From Candidatus Gastranaerophilales bacterium (GTDB lineage: Bacteria; Cyanobacteriota; Vampirovibrionia; Gastranaerophilales; Gastranaerophilaceae): a DNA stretch of 64,000 bases. Of the stretch, positions 44,990 through 55,303 are shown in pieces. Below the pieces are notes generated by a model, which was not told the origin of the DNA, made no database searches, and saw only the letters and a list, made by a program, of their open reading frames with translations. The stretch lies in NCBI GenBank assembly GCA_944325525.1, contig CALVAK010000003.1:115779-179778 (forward strand), written 5' to 3'. The position numbers and the translations under genes were made by a program. Numbering within the stretch: position 1 is the stretch's first letter; each line of letters begins with the position of its first letter.

Positions 44990-46375
44990 ATGAAGTGTAT
45001 AATACTTGTAGGTGGTTCAGGAGAGAGATTATGGCCTGTTTCAAGGGATTTATATCCTAAACATTTGTTAAAATTATACGGAAACAAAACACTGCTTCAA
45101 AATACTTTTGAATTAGCAATGTCCGTTGCTGCATTAAAGAATATATATACAATTACCAATGTAAGACAGACTGTAGATACAAAACTTCAGATACAAGACT
45201 TATGTAAAAACCCTACTATAATATCAGAACCTATGTCAAAAAATACAGCACCTGCAATTGCTTCTGTTTTAACTTTTTTAAAGAAGGAAAAAGATGATAT
45301 TGTTGTAATTTTACCTGTAGATTTTTCTATAGAAGATAAAGAAGCCTTTATTGATGTTATAAATAAAGCAAAGAATATTGCAAAAAACGATTATATTGTT
45401 GCTGTTGGAATCAAACCTGTATATGCAGAATCAGGATACGGGTACATTAAAACAGGCGAGAAGATTAAACAGGGAAGAAAAATTGAAAGTTTTATAGAAA
45501 AGCCTTCCTGTGAAAGTATTCAGGAATATTTAAAAGATGAGAACTTTTTCTGGAATTGCGGTATTTATGTAAGCAAAATATCTGTATTGATGAATGCATT
45601 TAAAGAATTTATGCCTGAAATTATTAATAATATGAAGACATCTATGTTTGATGAAAACAATAAGATAGATTATGAAATATATGAAAAAATGCCTTCTATT
45701 TCAATAGATTATGCGATTATGGAAAAAGTTTCAAATATGGCTTTTGTAGAATTAAATACAAATTGGCATGATTATGGTTCCTGGCTTGCTGTTTATAATA
45801 ATGAGAATAAAGATTCAAAAGGAAATGTAGTACACGGGAACGTACTTTTAGATAAGGTGAAAAATTCATTTGTATATTCGTCAAAAGAACTTGTAGCAGT
45901 TTCAGGAATGCAGAATGCAGTGGTAATAGAGACAGAAGATGCAGTTCTTGTCTGCGATAAAAGTAAAGCAGCTAATATAAACGATATAGTTAAAGAATTG
46001 AAGAAAAAAAATGATGAAACAACACTCGTACATAAGACTGTATTTAGACCGTGGGGATTTTATACATGTCTTAACAGAGGAAAAGGCTGGTTATCAAAAA
46101 TCATAACAGTGCTTCCAGGACATAAATTATCACTGCAATCTCATAATTTCAGGTCAGAACACTGGATTGTTCTTGAAGGAACTGCTTTTATTTTGTTAAA
46201 TGGGGAAAAACATTCTTTATCTTCCGGGAAAAGTATCAATATTCCCGTAAAAGCAAAACATTCGCTTCAAAATCATACAAAAGAACCATTAAAAATACTT
46301 GAAGTACAAAAAGGTGATTATATATCAGAAGAAGACATTATAAGATATGAAGATATGTATGGAAGGATAAAATAA
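44990..46375 (+). CDS. manC: Mannose-1-phosphate guanylyltransferase / mannose-6-phosphate isomerase
   Basis: This bifunctional enzyme makes GDP-mannose for surface polysaccharides. The N-terminal nucleotidyltransferase domain has L-V-G-G-S-G-E-R-L-W-P-V-S-R and F-I-E-K-P. The C-terminal type II phosphomannose-isomerase cupin shows R-P-W-G-F-Y, L-P-G-H-K-L-S-L-Q-S-H and S-E-H-W-I-V-L-E-G-T-A. The Thr of the usual G-G-S-G-T-R is Glu here. An AGGAG site precedes the ATG. It stands alone ahead of ftsH. Confidence 0.93.
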   Translation: MKCIILVGGSGERLWPVSRDLYPKHLLKLYGNKTLLQNTFELAMSVAALKNIYTITNVRQTVDTKLQIQDLCKNPTIISEPMSKNTAPAIASVLTFLKKEKDDIVVILPVDFSIEDKEAFIDVINKAKNIAKNDYIVAVGIKPVYAESGYGYIKTGEKIKQGRKIESFIEKPSCESIQEYLKDENFFWNCGIYVSKISVLMNAFKEFMPEIINNMKTSMFDENNKIDYEIYEKMPSISIDYAIMEKVSNMAFVELNTNWHDYGSWLAVYNNENKDSKGNVVHGNVLLDKVKNSFVYSSKELVAVSGMQNAVVIETEDAVLVCDKSKAANINDIVKELKKKNDETTLVHKTVFRPWGFYTCLNRGKGWLSKIITVLPGHKLSLQSHNFRSEHWIVLEGTAFILLNGEKHSLSSGKSINIPVKAKHSLQNHTKEPLKILEVQKGDYISEEDIIRYEDMYGRIK

Positions 46376-46402
46376 AGTCTATTTTTAATAAAAATTTATT
46401 AA

Positions 46403-46411
46403 TGATATAAT
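46403..46411 (+). promoter_or_regulatory. Extended -10 element upstream of ftsH
   Basis: TGA-TATAAT at 46403-46411 is a consensus extended -10 element 32 bases before the ftsH ATG. The -35 region is only T-rich. Confidence 0.45.
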
Positions 46412-46443
46412 TTAAGAAAGAACGCTATTATAAGGGATTTAAA

Positions 46444-48312
46444 ATGAACAAAAATCAATCATTGGGTATATGGTTAGTTGTAGGTATTTTATTATTAGCA
46501 TTGGCTTCAATGCTTTTTGCAGGGCCTTCTACAGCAACTAAAGAATTATCATATACTGACTTTTTATCAAAAGTAAAAAATGCAGAGATTAAACAGGTAA
46601 TTATTGATAACGATACAGTTACAGCTATTCCGGTTAATGAAGACATAAAAACAAATATAGATGGAAAAGAAGCAGTTACTGCATCATTAAGATATAAAGT
46701 TAATATTCCTTTAAATGACAGTTCTTTATATCCTGTACTTGAAGAAAATAAAGTTAATATAGAAATAAAAAAATCAAATGAATCATCTTCAGTTATGGGA
46801 TTAATGGGAACAGCTCTTCCTATTGTACTGATTGTAATATTTTTTATAATTCTTGCAAAAATAATACAAACCGGCGGTTCACAGGCATTATCGTTCGGGA
46901 AAAGTAAAGCAAAGATGATGCTTGACAGTAAAGTAAAAGTAACTTTTAAAGATGTAGCTGGTATAGATGAAGAAAGACAAGAACTAGAAGAAATTGTAGA
47001 TTTTCTGAAAAATGGTGAAAAATATTTAAAATTAGGAGCAAAAATTCCAAAAGGAGTACTGCTTGTGGGAGCTCCCGGAACAGGAAAAACATTAATGGCA
47101 AAAGCCGTAGCAGGAGAAGCCGGTGTTCCGTTTTTTTCAATAAGCGGTTCTGATTTTGTAGAAATGTTTGTCGGGGTTGGTGCTTCAAGAGTAAGAGACT
47201 TATTTGAACAGGCAAAGAAACACCAGCCGTGTATTGTTTTTATTGATGAAATAGATGCCGTAGGCAGACAAAGAGGAGCAGGTTTAGGCGGTGGACATGA
47301 CGAAAGAGAACAAACTTTAAACCAGTTACTGGTTGAGATGGATGGATTTGATGGCAATACAAATATAATTATACTTGCAGCTACAAACCGCCCTGATATA
47401 TTAGATAATGCTCTATTACGTCCCGGAAGATTCGACAGACAAATTATGGTCAGCATGCCGGATGTCAAGGGAAGAGAACAGATACTGGCAGTACATTCAA
47501 AAGGCAAACCTCTTGATAAAGATGTAGACTTAAAAGTTCTTGCAAAACGAACTCCGGGGTTTACGGGTGCTGATTTACAGAGTTTATTAAATGAAGCAGC
47601 ACTTCTTGCCGCAAGAAGGAACAAAACCGTTATAAATATGCCTGAAATTGATGATGCTATTGACAGGGTTATTGCAGGTATTGAGAAGAAAAGTAAAGTT
47701 ATGACAGATGAAGATAAAGAAATAACTTCTTATCATGAAGTCGGACATGCATTACTTGCAAAATTATTGAAAGACTGTGATGAACTTCACAAAGTAACAA
47801 TCATACCGAGAGGATATGCCCTTGGTATAACCTGGACAAAACCTGAGGACAATAAAGTCCATGTAAGCAAAGCGAAACTTCTTGACCAGATAACAATGAT
47901 TCTTGGCGGCAGAGTTGCAGAAGAGATAGTTTATGGTGAGGACAGAATATCTACAGGGGCTTCTAATGATCTTGAAAAAGTTACCGAAATAGCAAAAAAG
48001 ATGGTAACAGCCTGGGGAATGTCTGATAAAATGGGTGCAATGACTTATGGAAAATCGCAAGAACATGTTTTTATGGGTAGAGATTTTGGTACAACAAGAG
48101 ATTTTTCAGAAGAAATAGCTGCTGATTTAGACAGAGAAATAAAAAAAATAATTGATGAAAGATATAATGTTGCCAAAAGTCTTCTGACAGAAAACAGGGA
48201 TTTACTTGATGCTATTGCACAAGAACTTCTTGAAAAAGAAACTTTAGACAATAATGATGTTACGAATATAATTATAAAAGTTAAAGGTGAAGAATTTAAC
48301 GACAAGCTGTAA
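46444..48312 (+). CDS. ftsH: ATP-dependent zinc metalloprotease FtsH
   Basis: FtsH is a hexameric membrane protease for misassembled membrane proteins and short-lived regulators. Two transmembrane segments (residues ~8-25 and ~118-138) flank the periplasmic domain. Then follow the AAA+ motifs [17 protein letters not shown] and R-P-G-R-F-D-R, and the zinc site S-Y-H-E-V-G-H-A. The 622-residue length is standard. AAGGGA precedes the ATG. Confidence 0.98.
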   Translation: MNKNQSLGIWLVVGILLLALASMLFAGPSTATKELSYTDFLSKVKNAEIKQVIIDNDTVTAIPVNEDIKTNIDGKEAVTASLRYKVNIPLNDSSLYPVLEENKVNIEIKKSNESSSVMGLMGTALPIVLIVIFFIILAKIIQTGGSQALSFGKSKAKMMLDSKVKVTFKDVAGIDEERQELEEIVDFLKNGEKYLKLGAKIPKGVLLVGAPGTGKTLMAKAVAGEAGVPFFSISGSDFVEMFVGVGASRVRDLFEQAKKHQPCIVFIDEIDAVGRQRGAGLGGGHDEREQTLNQLLVEMDGFDGNTNIIILAATNRPDILDNALLRPGRFDRQIMVSMPDVKGREQILAVHSKGKPLDKDVDLKVLAKRTPGFTGADLQSLLNEAALLAARRNKTVINMPEIDDAIDRVIAGIEKKSKVMTDEDKEITSYHEVGHALLAKLLKDCDELHKVTIIPRGYALGITWTKPEDNKVHVSKAKLLDQITMILGGRVAEEIVYGEDRISTGASNDLEKVTEIAKKMVTAWGMSDKMGAMTYGKSQEHVFMGRDFGTTRDFSEEIAADLDREIKKIIDERYNVAKSLLTENRDLLDAIAQELLEKETLDNNDVTNIIIKVKGEEFNDKL

Positions 48313-48329
48313 TCTTGAAAGGAGATAAT

Positions 48330-49049
48330 ATGGCTTCTTTAGTTAACGCAGTTAGGAATATAATGAGTGATGGCTGGTGGTTTATCAAAATAGCAGTTTT
48401 AATGATTCCTGTCTATCTTATTATGGAAAATGAACAAATGCAGTCAGAGATTTTAGGCAGCAATCTTCCTGTATTATTTGTTCTTTGTATTTTATATCTT
48501 GGGTGTGCTTCAGTAATGATGAACAGGAATATAAATAACAAAACACCTATACTTCCCGGAATATTAACCATACCGGAGATTATTATTAAGTCGGTTGGAT
48601 GTGCAATTTGTATGTTTCCGGGTGCAGCAATTCTAGCATTTTGCTGTTCTTTCATCAAAGCTAATATTGTACTTGAAGAACCGTTTGCCATGTTTGTTTT
48701 ATATACTTGTGTTGTAATATTTTTCGTACCTTTTATTCTTATACCGGCAGTTTTATATAGCGTAAACGGTAAGATTACGGATGCAGCAAAAATCAATAAG
48801 GTATTTGCAGCTTCAGGTAATTTTGTTGTTGCCTTCTTGTCTTTTGTTATACAATATCTATTTATGTTTTTATTATTTGCATTTTTAATATACAGAGTAT
48901 TAATAGAAATGCTGGGAGAAGGAAATCCTGGAATCCCTGTTTTATATGCATTTGTAATTGTTGTTACTTTCTTATTAATTTTTTCTTTTTCTTCAGATTT
49001 ATATGAAGATGTAATTCCTCATATAAAATCAAAAAGGGATATTCTTTAA
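48330..49049 (+). CDS. Multi-spanning membrane protein of unknown function
   Basis: The 239-residue protein has about six hydrophobic segments and no recognisable motif. Short polar loops contain N-R-N-I-N-N-K-T-P and [12 protein letters not shown], which recall the interdomain region of DUF4013-type membrane proteins. The ATG at 48330 has an AAAGGAGAT site; the in-frame TTG at 48315 overlaps it. It follows ftsH by 17 bases and is probably co-transcribed. Its end overlaps the convergent uvrB by 21 bases. Confidence 0.75.
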   Translation: MASLVNAVRNIMSDGWWFIKIAVLMIPVYLIMENEQMQSEILGSNLPVLFVLCILYLGCASVMMNRNINNKTPILPGILTIPEIIIKSVGCAICMFPGAAILAFCCSFIKANIVLEEPFAMFVLYTCVVIFFVPFILIPAVLYSVNGKITDAAKINKVFAASGNFVVAFLSFVIQYLFMFLLFAFLIYRVLIEMLGEGNPGIPVLYAFVIVVTFLLIFSFSSDLYEDVIPHIKSKRDIL

Positions 49050-51014
49050 TTTTTTAATTTGATTTCTTATTTCGGCAGCCCGTTCAAAATCAAGAATAGA
49101 GGCTGCTTTTTTCATTGATTTTTCAAGTTTATCAAGAAGTTTAGGAAGCTCTTTCTCTGTTATATTATTTTCAACCATTTCTTCAGCTACAATATCTTCA
49201 ATATTTCTATAACTTGCAACAAGTTGAAGAAGATTATTTTCTATAGGTTTCTTTATTGTTTTCGGAGTAATATTATTTTTTAAATTATAATCAATCTGAA
49301 TTTTTCTTCTTCTTTCCGTTTCATCTATTGCATTTTGCATACTATCAGTAATTTTATCAGCATACATTATAACTTTTGAACAAACATTTCTGGCAGCTCT
49401 GCCTATTGTTTGGATTAAACTTGTTTCTGAACGGAGAAATCCTTCTTTATCAGCGTCCATTATAGCTACAAGCGATACTTCCGGAATGTCCAGCCCTTCT
49501 CTTAAAAGATTAACACCTATAAGAACATCAAATACTCCAAGTCTTAAGTCACGCAATATTTCAACTCGTTCTATAGAGGTAATTTCGCTGTGTAAATATC
49601 TCACTTTGATTCCCAATTGCTGTAAATAGTCACAGAGATCTTCAGCCATTTTTTTAGTTAAAGTAGTAACAAGAATTCTTTCTTTCTTCTCTGTAATTTT
49701 TTTTATTTCTGAAATTAAATCATCAACTTGATTCAAAGTAGGCTTTACAAATATTTCGGGATCAACAAGCCCTGTTGGTCTTATTATTTGTTCTATTATT
49801 TTATCTGACACTTTTTTTTCATAATCGCCGGGAGTAGCTGATACAAATATTTTTTGGCCCACTTTTTTCCAGAATTCTTCAATTTTTAACGGACGGTTAT
49901 CTTTTGCACTTGGCAATCTAAACCCGTAATCAACCAGAACAGTTTTTCTTGCCTGATCACCATTATACATTGCTTTTAATTGTGGAATTGTAACGTGTGA
50001 TTCATCTATAACAAGAAGAAAGTCATCATTAAAATAATCTAATAATGTAGCAGGGGCACTACCTTTTGGTCTTCTCTCAATTATTCTTGAATAATTTTCT
50101 ATTCCGCTGCAATATCCCATCTCTTTTATCATTTCAATATCATAATTAGTTCTTTGATATATTCTTTGAGCTTCTATTAATTTATTTTCAAATTCAAATT
50201 TTTGCACCTGTTCATGCATTTCTTGTCTTATCAATCTTATTGTTTCTTCTTTGTCTTCATCGCCTGAAATATAGTGAACAGCAGGAAATATGACCGTTGA
50301 TTCAACTTCTTCAATTATTTCACCTGATACAGGATTTATTCTCAATATTCTTTCAACTTCATCACCAAACAAATATATCCTGGTTATCATTTTTTCATAA
50401 GCAGGCATGATTTCTATAATATCACCTCTCGGACGAAACGTTGAGCGGGTAAGTTCCAAGTCATTTCTTGAGTACTGAATATTAACTAGCTCCTTTAAAA
50501 AAGCGTTTCTGTCTATTTCATCACCAACCTGAATTTGAAGAGCACCTTTAAAATACTGTTCCGGCAAACCTAAACCATATATACAACTGACAGAGGCAAC
50601 AACTATAACATCATTGCGTTCATACAAGCTTCTGGTCGTGTTATGACGGAGTCTATCTATTTCATCATTTATTGTTGCCGATTTTTCAATATATGTATCA
50701 CTTCTCGGGATATACGCTTCCGGCTGGTAATAATCATAATAACTTATAAAATATTCAACTGCATTATTTGGAAATAGTTCCTTAAATTCATTATAAAGCT
50801 GGGCAGCCAATGTTTTATTGTGAGCAATTACAAGAGTTTGTTTTTGCATCTTTTCTATAACATTAGCTATAGTGTAGGTTTTTCCCGAACCCGTAATTCC
50901 GAGAAGAGTTTGAGTATCTAGACCTTCTTTCAGCCCTTTTGTTAACTCTAAAATTGCTTTTGGCTGATCTCCTGATGGTTTATACTTTGAACATATTTCA
51001 AAATTTTTATTCAT
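49029..51014 (-). CDS. uvrB: Excinuclease ABC subunit B
   Basis: UvrB verifies DNA damage and loads UvrC in nucleotide excision repair. The Walker A is G-I-T-G-S-G-K-T-Y. The damage-probing beta-hairpin reads [12 protein letters not shown], the helicase motifs include D-E-S-H-V and Q-T-I-G-R-A-A-R-N, and the C-terminal UVR domain is E-K-S-M-K-K-A-A...F-E-R-A-A-E-I-R. At 661 residues it is full length. The gene is single and overlaps its convergent neighbour. Confidence 0.98.
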   Translation of the reverse strand: MNKNFEICSKYKPSGDQPKAILELTKGLKEGLDTQTLLGITGSGKTYTIANVIEKMQKQTLVIAHNKTLAAQLYNEFKELFPNNAVEYFISYYDYYQPEAYIPRSDTYIEKSATINDEIDRLRHNTTRSLYERNDVIVVASVSCIYGLGLPEQYFKGALQIQVGDEIDRNAFLKELVNIQYSRNDLELTRSTFRPRGDIIEIMPAYEKMITRIYLFGDEVERILRINPVSGEIIEEVESTVIFPAVHYISGDEDKEETIRLIRQEMHEQVQKFEFENKLIEAQRIYQRTNYDIEMIKEMGYCSGIENYSRIIERRPKGSAPATLLDYFNDDFLLVIDESHVTIPQLKAMYNGDQARKTVLVDYGFRLPSAKDNRPLKIEEFWKKVGQKIFVSATPGDYEKKVSDKIIEQIIRPTGLVDPEIFVKPTLNQVDDLISEIKKITEKKERILVTTLTKKMAEDLCDYLQQLGIKVRYLHSEITSIERVEILRDLRLGVFDVLIGVNLLREGLDIPEVSLVAIMDADKEGFLRSETSLIQTIGRAARNVCSKVIMYADKITDSMQNAIDETERRRKIQIDYNLKNNITPKTIKKPIENNLLQLVASYRNIEDIVAEEMVENNITEKELPKLLDKLEKSMKKAASILDFERAAEIRNQIKKLKNIPF

Positions 51015-51070
51015 ATAAATATTTTATATTACTTTCATATTTTTTTATAAAATTATTTCTTTCTTTTCTT

Positions 51071-52894
51071 TTATTGAAACAAATATAATAATTCTTGCTG
51101 ATTAGGAGTATTTTTACCATATAAATAATATAGTTTTTTACTTAACTCTTTTAACTTTTCTACTTTTGCTTTATCTTTTATATCAATAATATAATGTGGA
51201 TACTTTTGTATCGATTTTTTTATATTTTCAAAAGATAAATTCTTAAAAAATTTATTTAAATTTTGAATTTCATTTTCAGAATACTCATTTCTTAATTGAA
51301 CTATTATGTCTTCTTCTCTTATATTATTAATTTTCATATTAAGATATTTTTGCAAACATAAATAAAATCTATAAACCTGAGTATTATTTGAAATCACATC
51401 ACGTATAAATAATTCATTAATCCTTTCTTCTAAATATTTTTTAATGCCATTTTCATCATTACATAAAATAAAACAAAGTAATAGCAAATATATAGAAGAA
51501 ACAGATGAAATATTTAACCGCATATCTTTAAAAATTCTTTGATTATAATATTCACAAGCTTTACATAAATTTTCAACAGAGAAAATATATTCTTTATTTT
51601 GTTTCTTATGTGAAAATTCAACCCAATTTATCAAATTTAACTCATTTTCAATTATTGTTCTGTCATATAATACACAATATGACATTTGAGGAATATAAAT
51701 ATATACTGTCGGATGATTAAGAAAAGAATAATTTCTTATATAAATATCCCCTGAAAATTTAAGTATTTTATTACATAATAAATTTAAAAGTGTTTTATTA
51801 TTTTGATTATTATCAAAAACCCAAACTTTTTCGTTAAAAATATAATTGCTTTTTTTATTTGTTATTAAATTTTGTATACATTCGGCTTTATAATCAAAAT
51901 TTATGCTTGTTCTATAATTATCATTTATAATAGCATCTATGTTGCTTTCATTTTTATTTTTTAAATATTTTCTCTTATATCTCATATTTAAGTCAGAAAT
52001 ATCACCCTGTAAAAACTCAGTTAGGGATCTTTCAACAGCTACAGGGAAAGAAGGGTGTGCGGCAAATTTTATTATTACACCATTTTCAGGGAATTTTATA
52101 TCTTCAAAAATTGTACAAATAACTGGAATTTCTTTACCCAAGGAGGCATCTTTTACTGTTATTTTGTAACCCTGAGCTCTGATATAACTGATTAATTTAT
52201 TTAAACTATCATATTTAAGATATAATTCTTCCGGAATTTCAGGAATAGACAGCTTCTGCTTAAAAATAGTTTTTAGAGAATATCTCTCACAAATTTCTGA
52301 TAGCCCCTGAACAATTGCTTCTTCAAAAGTGTTTCCAGAGGCAGCCCCATTTGAGAATTGTATTCTCTTTATTAAAATCTGGGAAGGAAGATATATACAT
52401 TTTCTTGTTCTTACAGAAAAAAACGGTGCCATAACCACTTTAGATTCTTCTAAATCTTTCTGTATAAGATATGGATTTTTTACTTTTTGTATTTTATTAT
52501 ATTTATTTATTAATTTAATTAGTTCAGGAAATAGATTTTTATTTTCAATTTCACCTGCAAAAACATTATTTTCTAAATTTTTATAGTTACAAATAATTTC
52601 ATCAGGTTCAAAGAAATACGAATCACCTGAAAAATCAATCAGTTGATGAGTTTGTATTCTTTCTATAAATTCTCCGTAACCGCTGGCTAAAGCATTGATT
52701 TTGTTAATTCCTTTGCCTCTTACAGATATTTCAGGAATATTTTCTAAAGCAATCTCCACAGAAACGACATCATCCGTATCTTGTTGTCTGTTACAATATT
52801 TTTCGACAATTTTTATATTTAATTTTTCTATTGTTTCTTTTATATTTTTAATTGTTTTTTCCGGAGAATTATCTTTATACTCAATATAATTCAT
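51071..52894 (-). CDS. YcaO-domain protein (E. coli YcaO type)
   Basis: YcaO enzymes use ATP to activate peptide backbone amides. The 607-residue protein shows G-K-G-I-N-K-I-N-A-L-A-S-G-Y-G-E-F-I-E-R, the ATP-site block S-N-G-A-A-S-G-N-T-F-E-E-A, then Q-G-L-S-E-I-C-E-R, and A-V-E-R-S-L-T-E-F-L-Q-G. A C-terminal helical domain of about 200 residues follows. This matches the stand-alone E. coli-type YcaO implicated with RimO in beta-methylthiolation of ribosomal protein S12, not the azoline-forming type found beside precursor peptides. No precursor peptide or dehydrogenase is next to it. Confidence 0.85.
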   Translation of the reverse strand: MNYIEYKDNSPEKTIKNIKETIEKLNIKIVEKYCNRQQDTDDVVSVEIALENIPEISVRGKGINKINALASGYGEFIERIQTHQLIDFSGDSYFFEPDEIICNYKNLENNVFAGEIENKNLFPELIKLINKYNKIQKVKNPYLIQKDLEESKVVMAPFFSVRTRKCIYLPSQILIKRIQFSNGAASGNTFEEAIVQGLSEICERYSLKTIFKQKLSIPEIPEELYLKYDSLNKLISYIRAQGYKITVKDASLGKEIPVICTIFEDIKFPENGVIIKFAAHPSFPVAVERSLTEFLQGDISDLNMRYKRKYLKNKNESNIDAIINDNYRTSINFDYKAECIQNLITNKKSNYIFNEKVWVFDNNQNNKTLLNLLCNKILKFSGDIYIRNYSFLNHPTVYIYIPQMSYCVLYDRTIIENELNLINWVEFSHKKQNKEYIFSVENLCKACEYYNQRIFKDMRLNISSVSSIYLLLLCFILCNDENGIKKYLEERINELFIRDVISNNTQVYRFYLCLQKYLNMKINNIREEDIIVQLRNEYSENEIQNLNKFFKNLSFENIKKSIQKYPHYIIDIKDKAKVEKLKELSKKLYYLYGKNTPNQQELLYLFQ

Positions 52895-53063
52895 TAAGAA
52901 CTAAACCTCTTTTTTTGTTAATTTCTTCTTGTTATCTAAAATGATTTTCACTATTATAACATAGTAAACTTAAGTTCTATATTTTATATATTGATCCTAA
53001 TATCTTTCATTATTGATAAAATATACAATAAATTAATTACAAATCATACAAAAATACATAAAC

Positions 53064-53092
53064 TTTACTATTTAACTTATTAAAAATATAAT
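53064..53092 (+). promoter_or_regulatory. Promoter directly before the TPR gene
   Basis: TTTACT at 53064-53069 and a perfect TATAAT at 53087-53092 have 17-base spacing. The expected transcription start falls at or within a base or two of the ATG at 53100, so the transcript may be leaderless. Confidence 0.5.
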
Positions 53093-53099
53093 AAAGAAG

Positions 53100-54884
53100 A
53101 TGAGTAGTAATGATTTAACAGAATATATAAAAAAAGCTTTTGAAAATAAGAATGATTGTAATTATAAAGAAGCAATAGATTACTTTTATAAAGCATTGGC
53201 AATTGATAATGACAGCTGCGAAATAATGTGTGAGCTTGCTTTTCTTTATGAAAAACTTCATCAATACGACCGTGCAATTAGTTTTTATGAACAGGTGTTA
53301 TCTAGAAAACCTGATGATTATGATACACGTTTTACTTTTGCTATGCTGTATAAAAAACTTCAGAACTTAGATAAGTCACAAGAGCAACTAGAAATTTTAT
53401 ATAATATCAATTACAACATAATAAAAACAACCGAAGAACTATTTTGTATTTTATATAATAGAAAAATGCCTGATGAAATTATAAAACTATACACAACAAA
53501 GTCCGGTATATTAAAATCAAGCATTATTTATTATTATGTGGGATGGGCTTATTCAGCAATAGGAAACAATGATATTGCCGAAGAATTTTTTGAAAAATCA
53601 TTTGCAGAAAATGAAAACAATATTGAAGCCGGATCCAAAATTGCATATAACCTGTTTGTAAAAGGTTTATTTTTAGAAGCCGAAGATTTGTTAAACAAAC
53701 TTCTTCAATATTCTGAGAATGATAAAATTTTTTATATTCTTGCAGAACTGAAATACTTAAAATCAGACCTAGATAGTGCTATCAGGTATTATAATCTTGC
53801 AATAAAGCTAAATGATAAAAATGCGGAATATTTCTATAAATTAGGAGTAATCTTTTCATTGAAAGGTTTTATTAAAGATGCAGAAGAAAACTATTGCAGG
53901 GCTATAACAATTGAACCTGACAATGTATTATACAATTACACATTAGCTTATCTTTATTATATGACAAATAGAAAAGCCCTGGCTCAAAGAGTTATTTCAT
54001 ATATATTATCATTGAATGGGGATTATCTTGCGGCATTATCTTTAAACTTATTAATTATGGTTGATTTAAATGATATTTCCGGGGCAAATAAAATATTATT
54101 AAAAATTTCTGAAAACCAAAACAAAGACGAGTTCACATATTATTCGCTTGCTATATATTACTCAAAATTAAATTTATGGAATAAAGCAATTAAAAATATA
54201 ACAAAAGCAATCCTTTTAAAACCTGAATCTTGTGAATACAAGTTTGAATTATCAAAATATTATTATAATATCAAAGACTATATAAATGCAGAAAACACAT
54301 TAGAATCGTTGATAAGTATAAATGAAAAATACATTGAAGGATATATATTACTGGCAAAAATTTTCATTGATAATAACAGAACAGAAGAAGCTCTGCAACA
54401 AATAGAAAAAGCATTAACTCTGGATTTAAACAAGTCCGAAATATATTATATAAGAGGGAAAATCTACGAAAAAGAAGCTAAATATACGGAAGCAGTTAAT
54501 GATTTTAAAACAGCTATTTCTATGTCTCCTGATAACGTTGAATATTATATAACACTGGCAAAATGTTATTATAACAATAAAGAATATGATTGTGCGTATA
54601 TGTTCTTAAAAGAAGCTGCTGATATTGATGTAGTAAACGGAGAAATTCGTTATTTAATGGCAAAATGCTGTGAACAAAATGATGATGAAGAAAATACTCT
54701 TGTGAATTATTCATTAGCAAAAAGATTATCCCCGCAAAATATTTTTTATGTAAAAGATTATGCGACATATTTATATAATATAAAAAATAAAAAAGGAGCA
54801 AAAAACCTTTTAAAATCGTCAATAAAACAATTTTTTGGTGAAGAAAAAATCGAGCTGGAACAACTAATGCAAAATTTAAAATAG
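53100..54884 (+). CDS. Tetratricopeptide-repeat protein
   Basis: The 594-residue protein is made almost wholly of TPR helix pairs, with more than a dozen 34-residue units. Characteristic lines are Y-K-E-A-I-D-Y-F-Y-K-A-L-A-I-D, Y-D-R-A-I-S-F-Y-E-Q-V-L and Y-T-E-A-V-N-D-F-K-T-A-I-S-M-S-P-D. There is no signal peptide or catalytic domain, so it should be a cytoplasmic scaffold. No Shine-Dalgarno sequence is properly spaced from the ATG, but a promoter lies just before it. Confidence 0.88.
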   Translation: MSSNDLTEYIKKAFENKNDCNYKEAIDYFYKALAIDNDSCEIMCELAFLYEKLHQYDRAISFYEQVLSRKPDDYDTRFTFAMLYKKLQNLDKSQEQLEILYNINYNIIKTTEELFCILYNRKMPDEIIKLYTTKSGILKSSIIYYYVGWAYSAIGNNDIAEEFFEKSFAENENNIEAGSKIAYNLFVKGLFLEAEDLLNKLLQYSENDKIFYILAELKYLKSDLDSAIRYYNLAIKLNDKNAEYFYKLGVIFSLKGFIKDAEENYCRAITIEPDNVLYNYTLAYLYYMTNRKALAQRVISYILSLNGDYLAALSLNLLIMVDLNDISGANKILLKISENQNKDEFTYYSLAIYYSKLNLWNKAIKNITKAILLKPESCEYKFELSKYYYNIKDYINAENTLESLISINEKYIEGYILLAKIFIDNNRTEEALQQIEKALTLDLNKSEIYYIRGKIYEKEAKYTEAVNDFKTAISMSPDNVEYYITLAKCYYNNKEYDCAYMFLKEAADIDVVNGEIRYLMAKCCEQNDDEENTLVNYSLAKRLSPQNIFYVKDYATYLYNIKNKKGAKNLLKSSIKQFFGEEKIELEQLMQNLK

Positions 54885-55012
54885 AAAGTTATGTTTGTAT
54901 TTTTTGTTTGTAAACATTAATTTACCAGATTAAATTATTATTGGTAGAAAATATATTATTTCAATATTTTCAGAATAAAAAATATTTAAGTATTGAAACC
55001 ATAGAAATAGAG

Positions 55013-55040
55013 TTGATTTTTTTTTATGACATGATATTAT
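55013..55040 (+). promoter_or_regulatory. Promoter for tRNA-Ala
   Basis: TTGATT at 55013-55018 and an extended -10 TGA-TATTAT (hexamer 55035-55040) have 16-base spacing, about 18 bases before the tRNA. Confidence 0.5.
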
Positions 55041-55057
55041 AATTGAGTAAACCAAGA

Positions 55058-55130
55058 GGGGGATTAGCTCAGTTGGTAGAGCGCCTGCTTTGCACGCAGG
55101 ATGTCAGGAGTTCGAGTCTCCTATCCTCCA
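55058..55130 (+). tRNA. tRNA-Ala (anticodon TGC)
   Basis: The full cloverleaf folds, with acceptor GGGGGAT and ATCCTCC containing the G3-U70 pair that defines alanine tRNAs. The anticodon loop is TTTGCAC, the T-loop TTCGAGT, and the discriminator A. CCA is not encoded. It marks the left edge of the accessory island. Confidence 0.97.
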
Positions 55131-55143
55131 TTTTTTCTAAAAG

Positions 55144-55167
55144 AGAGCCGAAAAGGCTCTTTTTTTG
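55144..55167 (+). terminator. Intrinsic terminator of tRNA-Ala
   Basis: AGAGCC and GGCTCT form a stem around GAAAA, followed by seven or more T, starting 14 bases after the tRNA. Confidence 0.9.
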
Positions 55168-55187
55168 TTGTGTATCAAGGATTTTGT

Positions 55188-55234
55188 AAAGTGACACCAA
55201 GTTTGAGAAAAAGTGACAGGGGAGTTTGAGAAAA
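55188..55234. repeat. Two adjacent GTGACA...GTTTGAGAAAA direct repeats
   Basis: GTGACACCAAGTTTGAGAAA (55191-55210) is followed directly by a near copy beginning GTGACAGGGGAGTTTGAGAA (from 55213). They lie between the tRNA-Ala terminator and the first island gene. Repeated terminal motifs of this kind occur at ends of IS21-like elements; a tandem operator is another possibility. Confidence 0.55.
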
Positions 55235-55303
55235 TATATGTATTTGCTCATCCATAATTTATTTAATTTGTTTGTGCTACAATCTTAAAAAAGGAGTTAA
55301 TCA

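Noticed and set aside
46455..47624. A 389-codon open frame on the minus strand inside ftsH
   Set aside because: It lies wholly antisense to the conserved FtsH gene, has no recognisable protein features, and its long openness follows from the codon bias of the sense gene.
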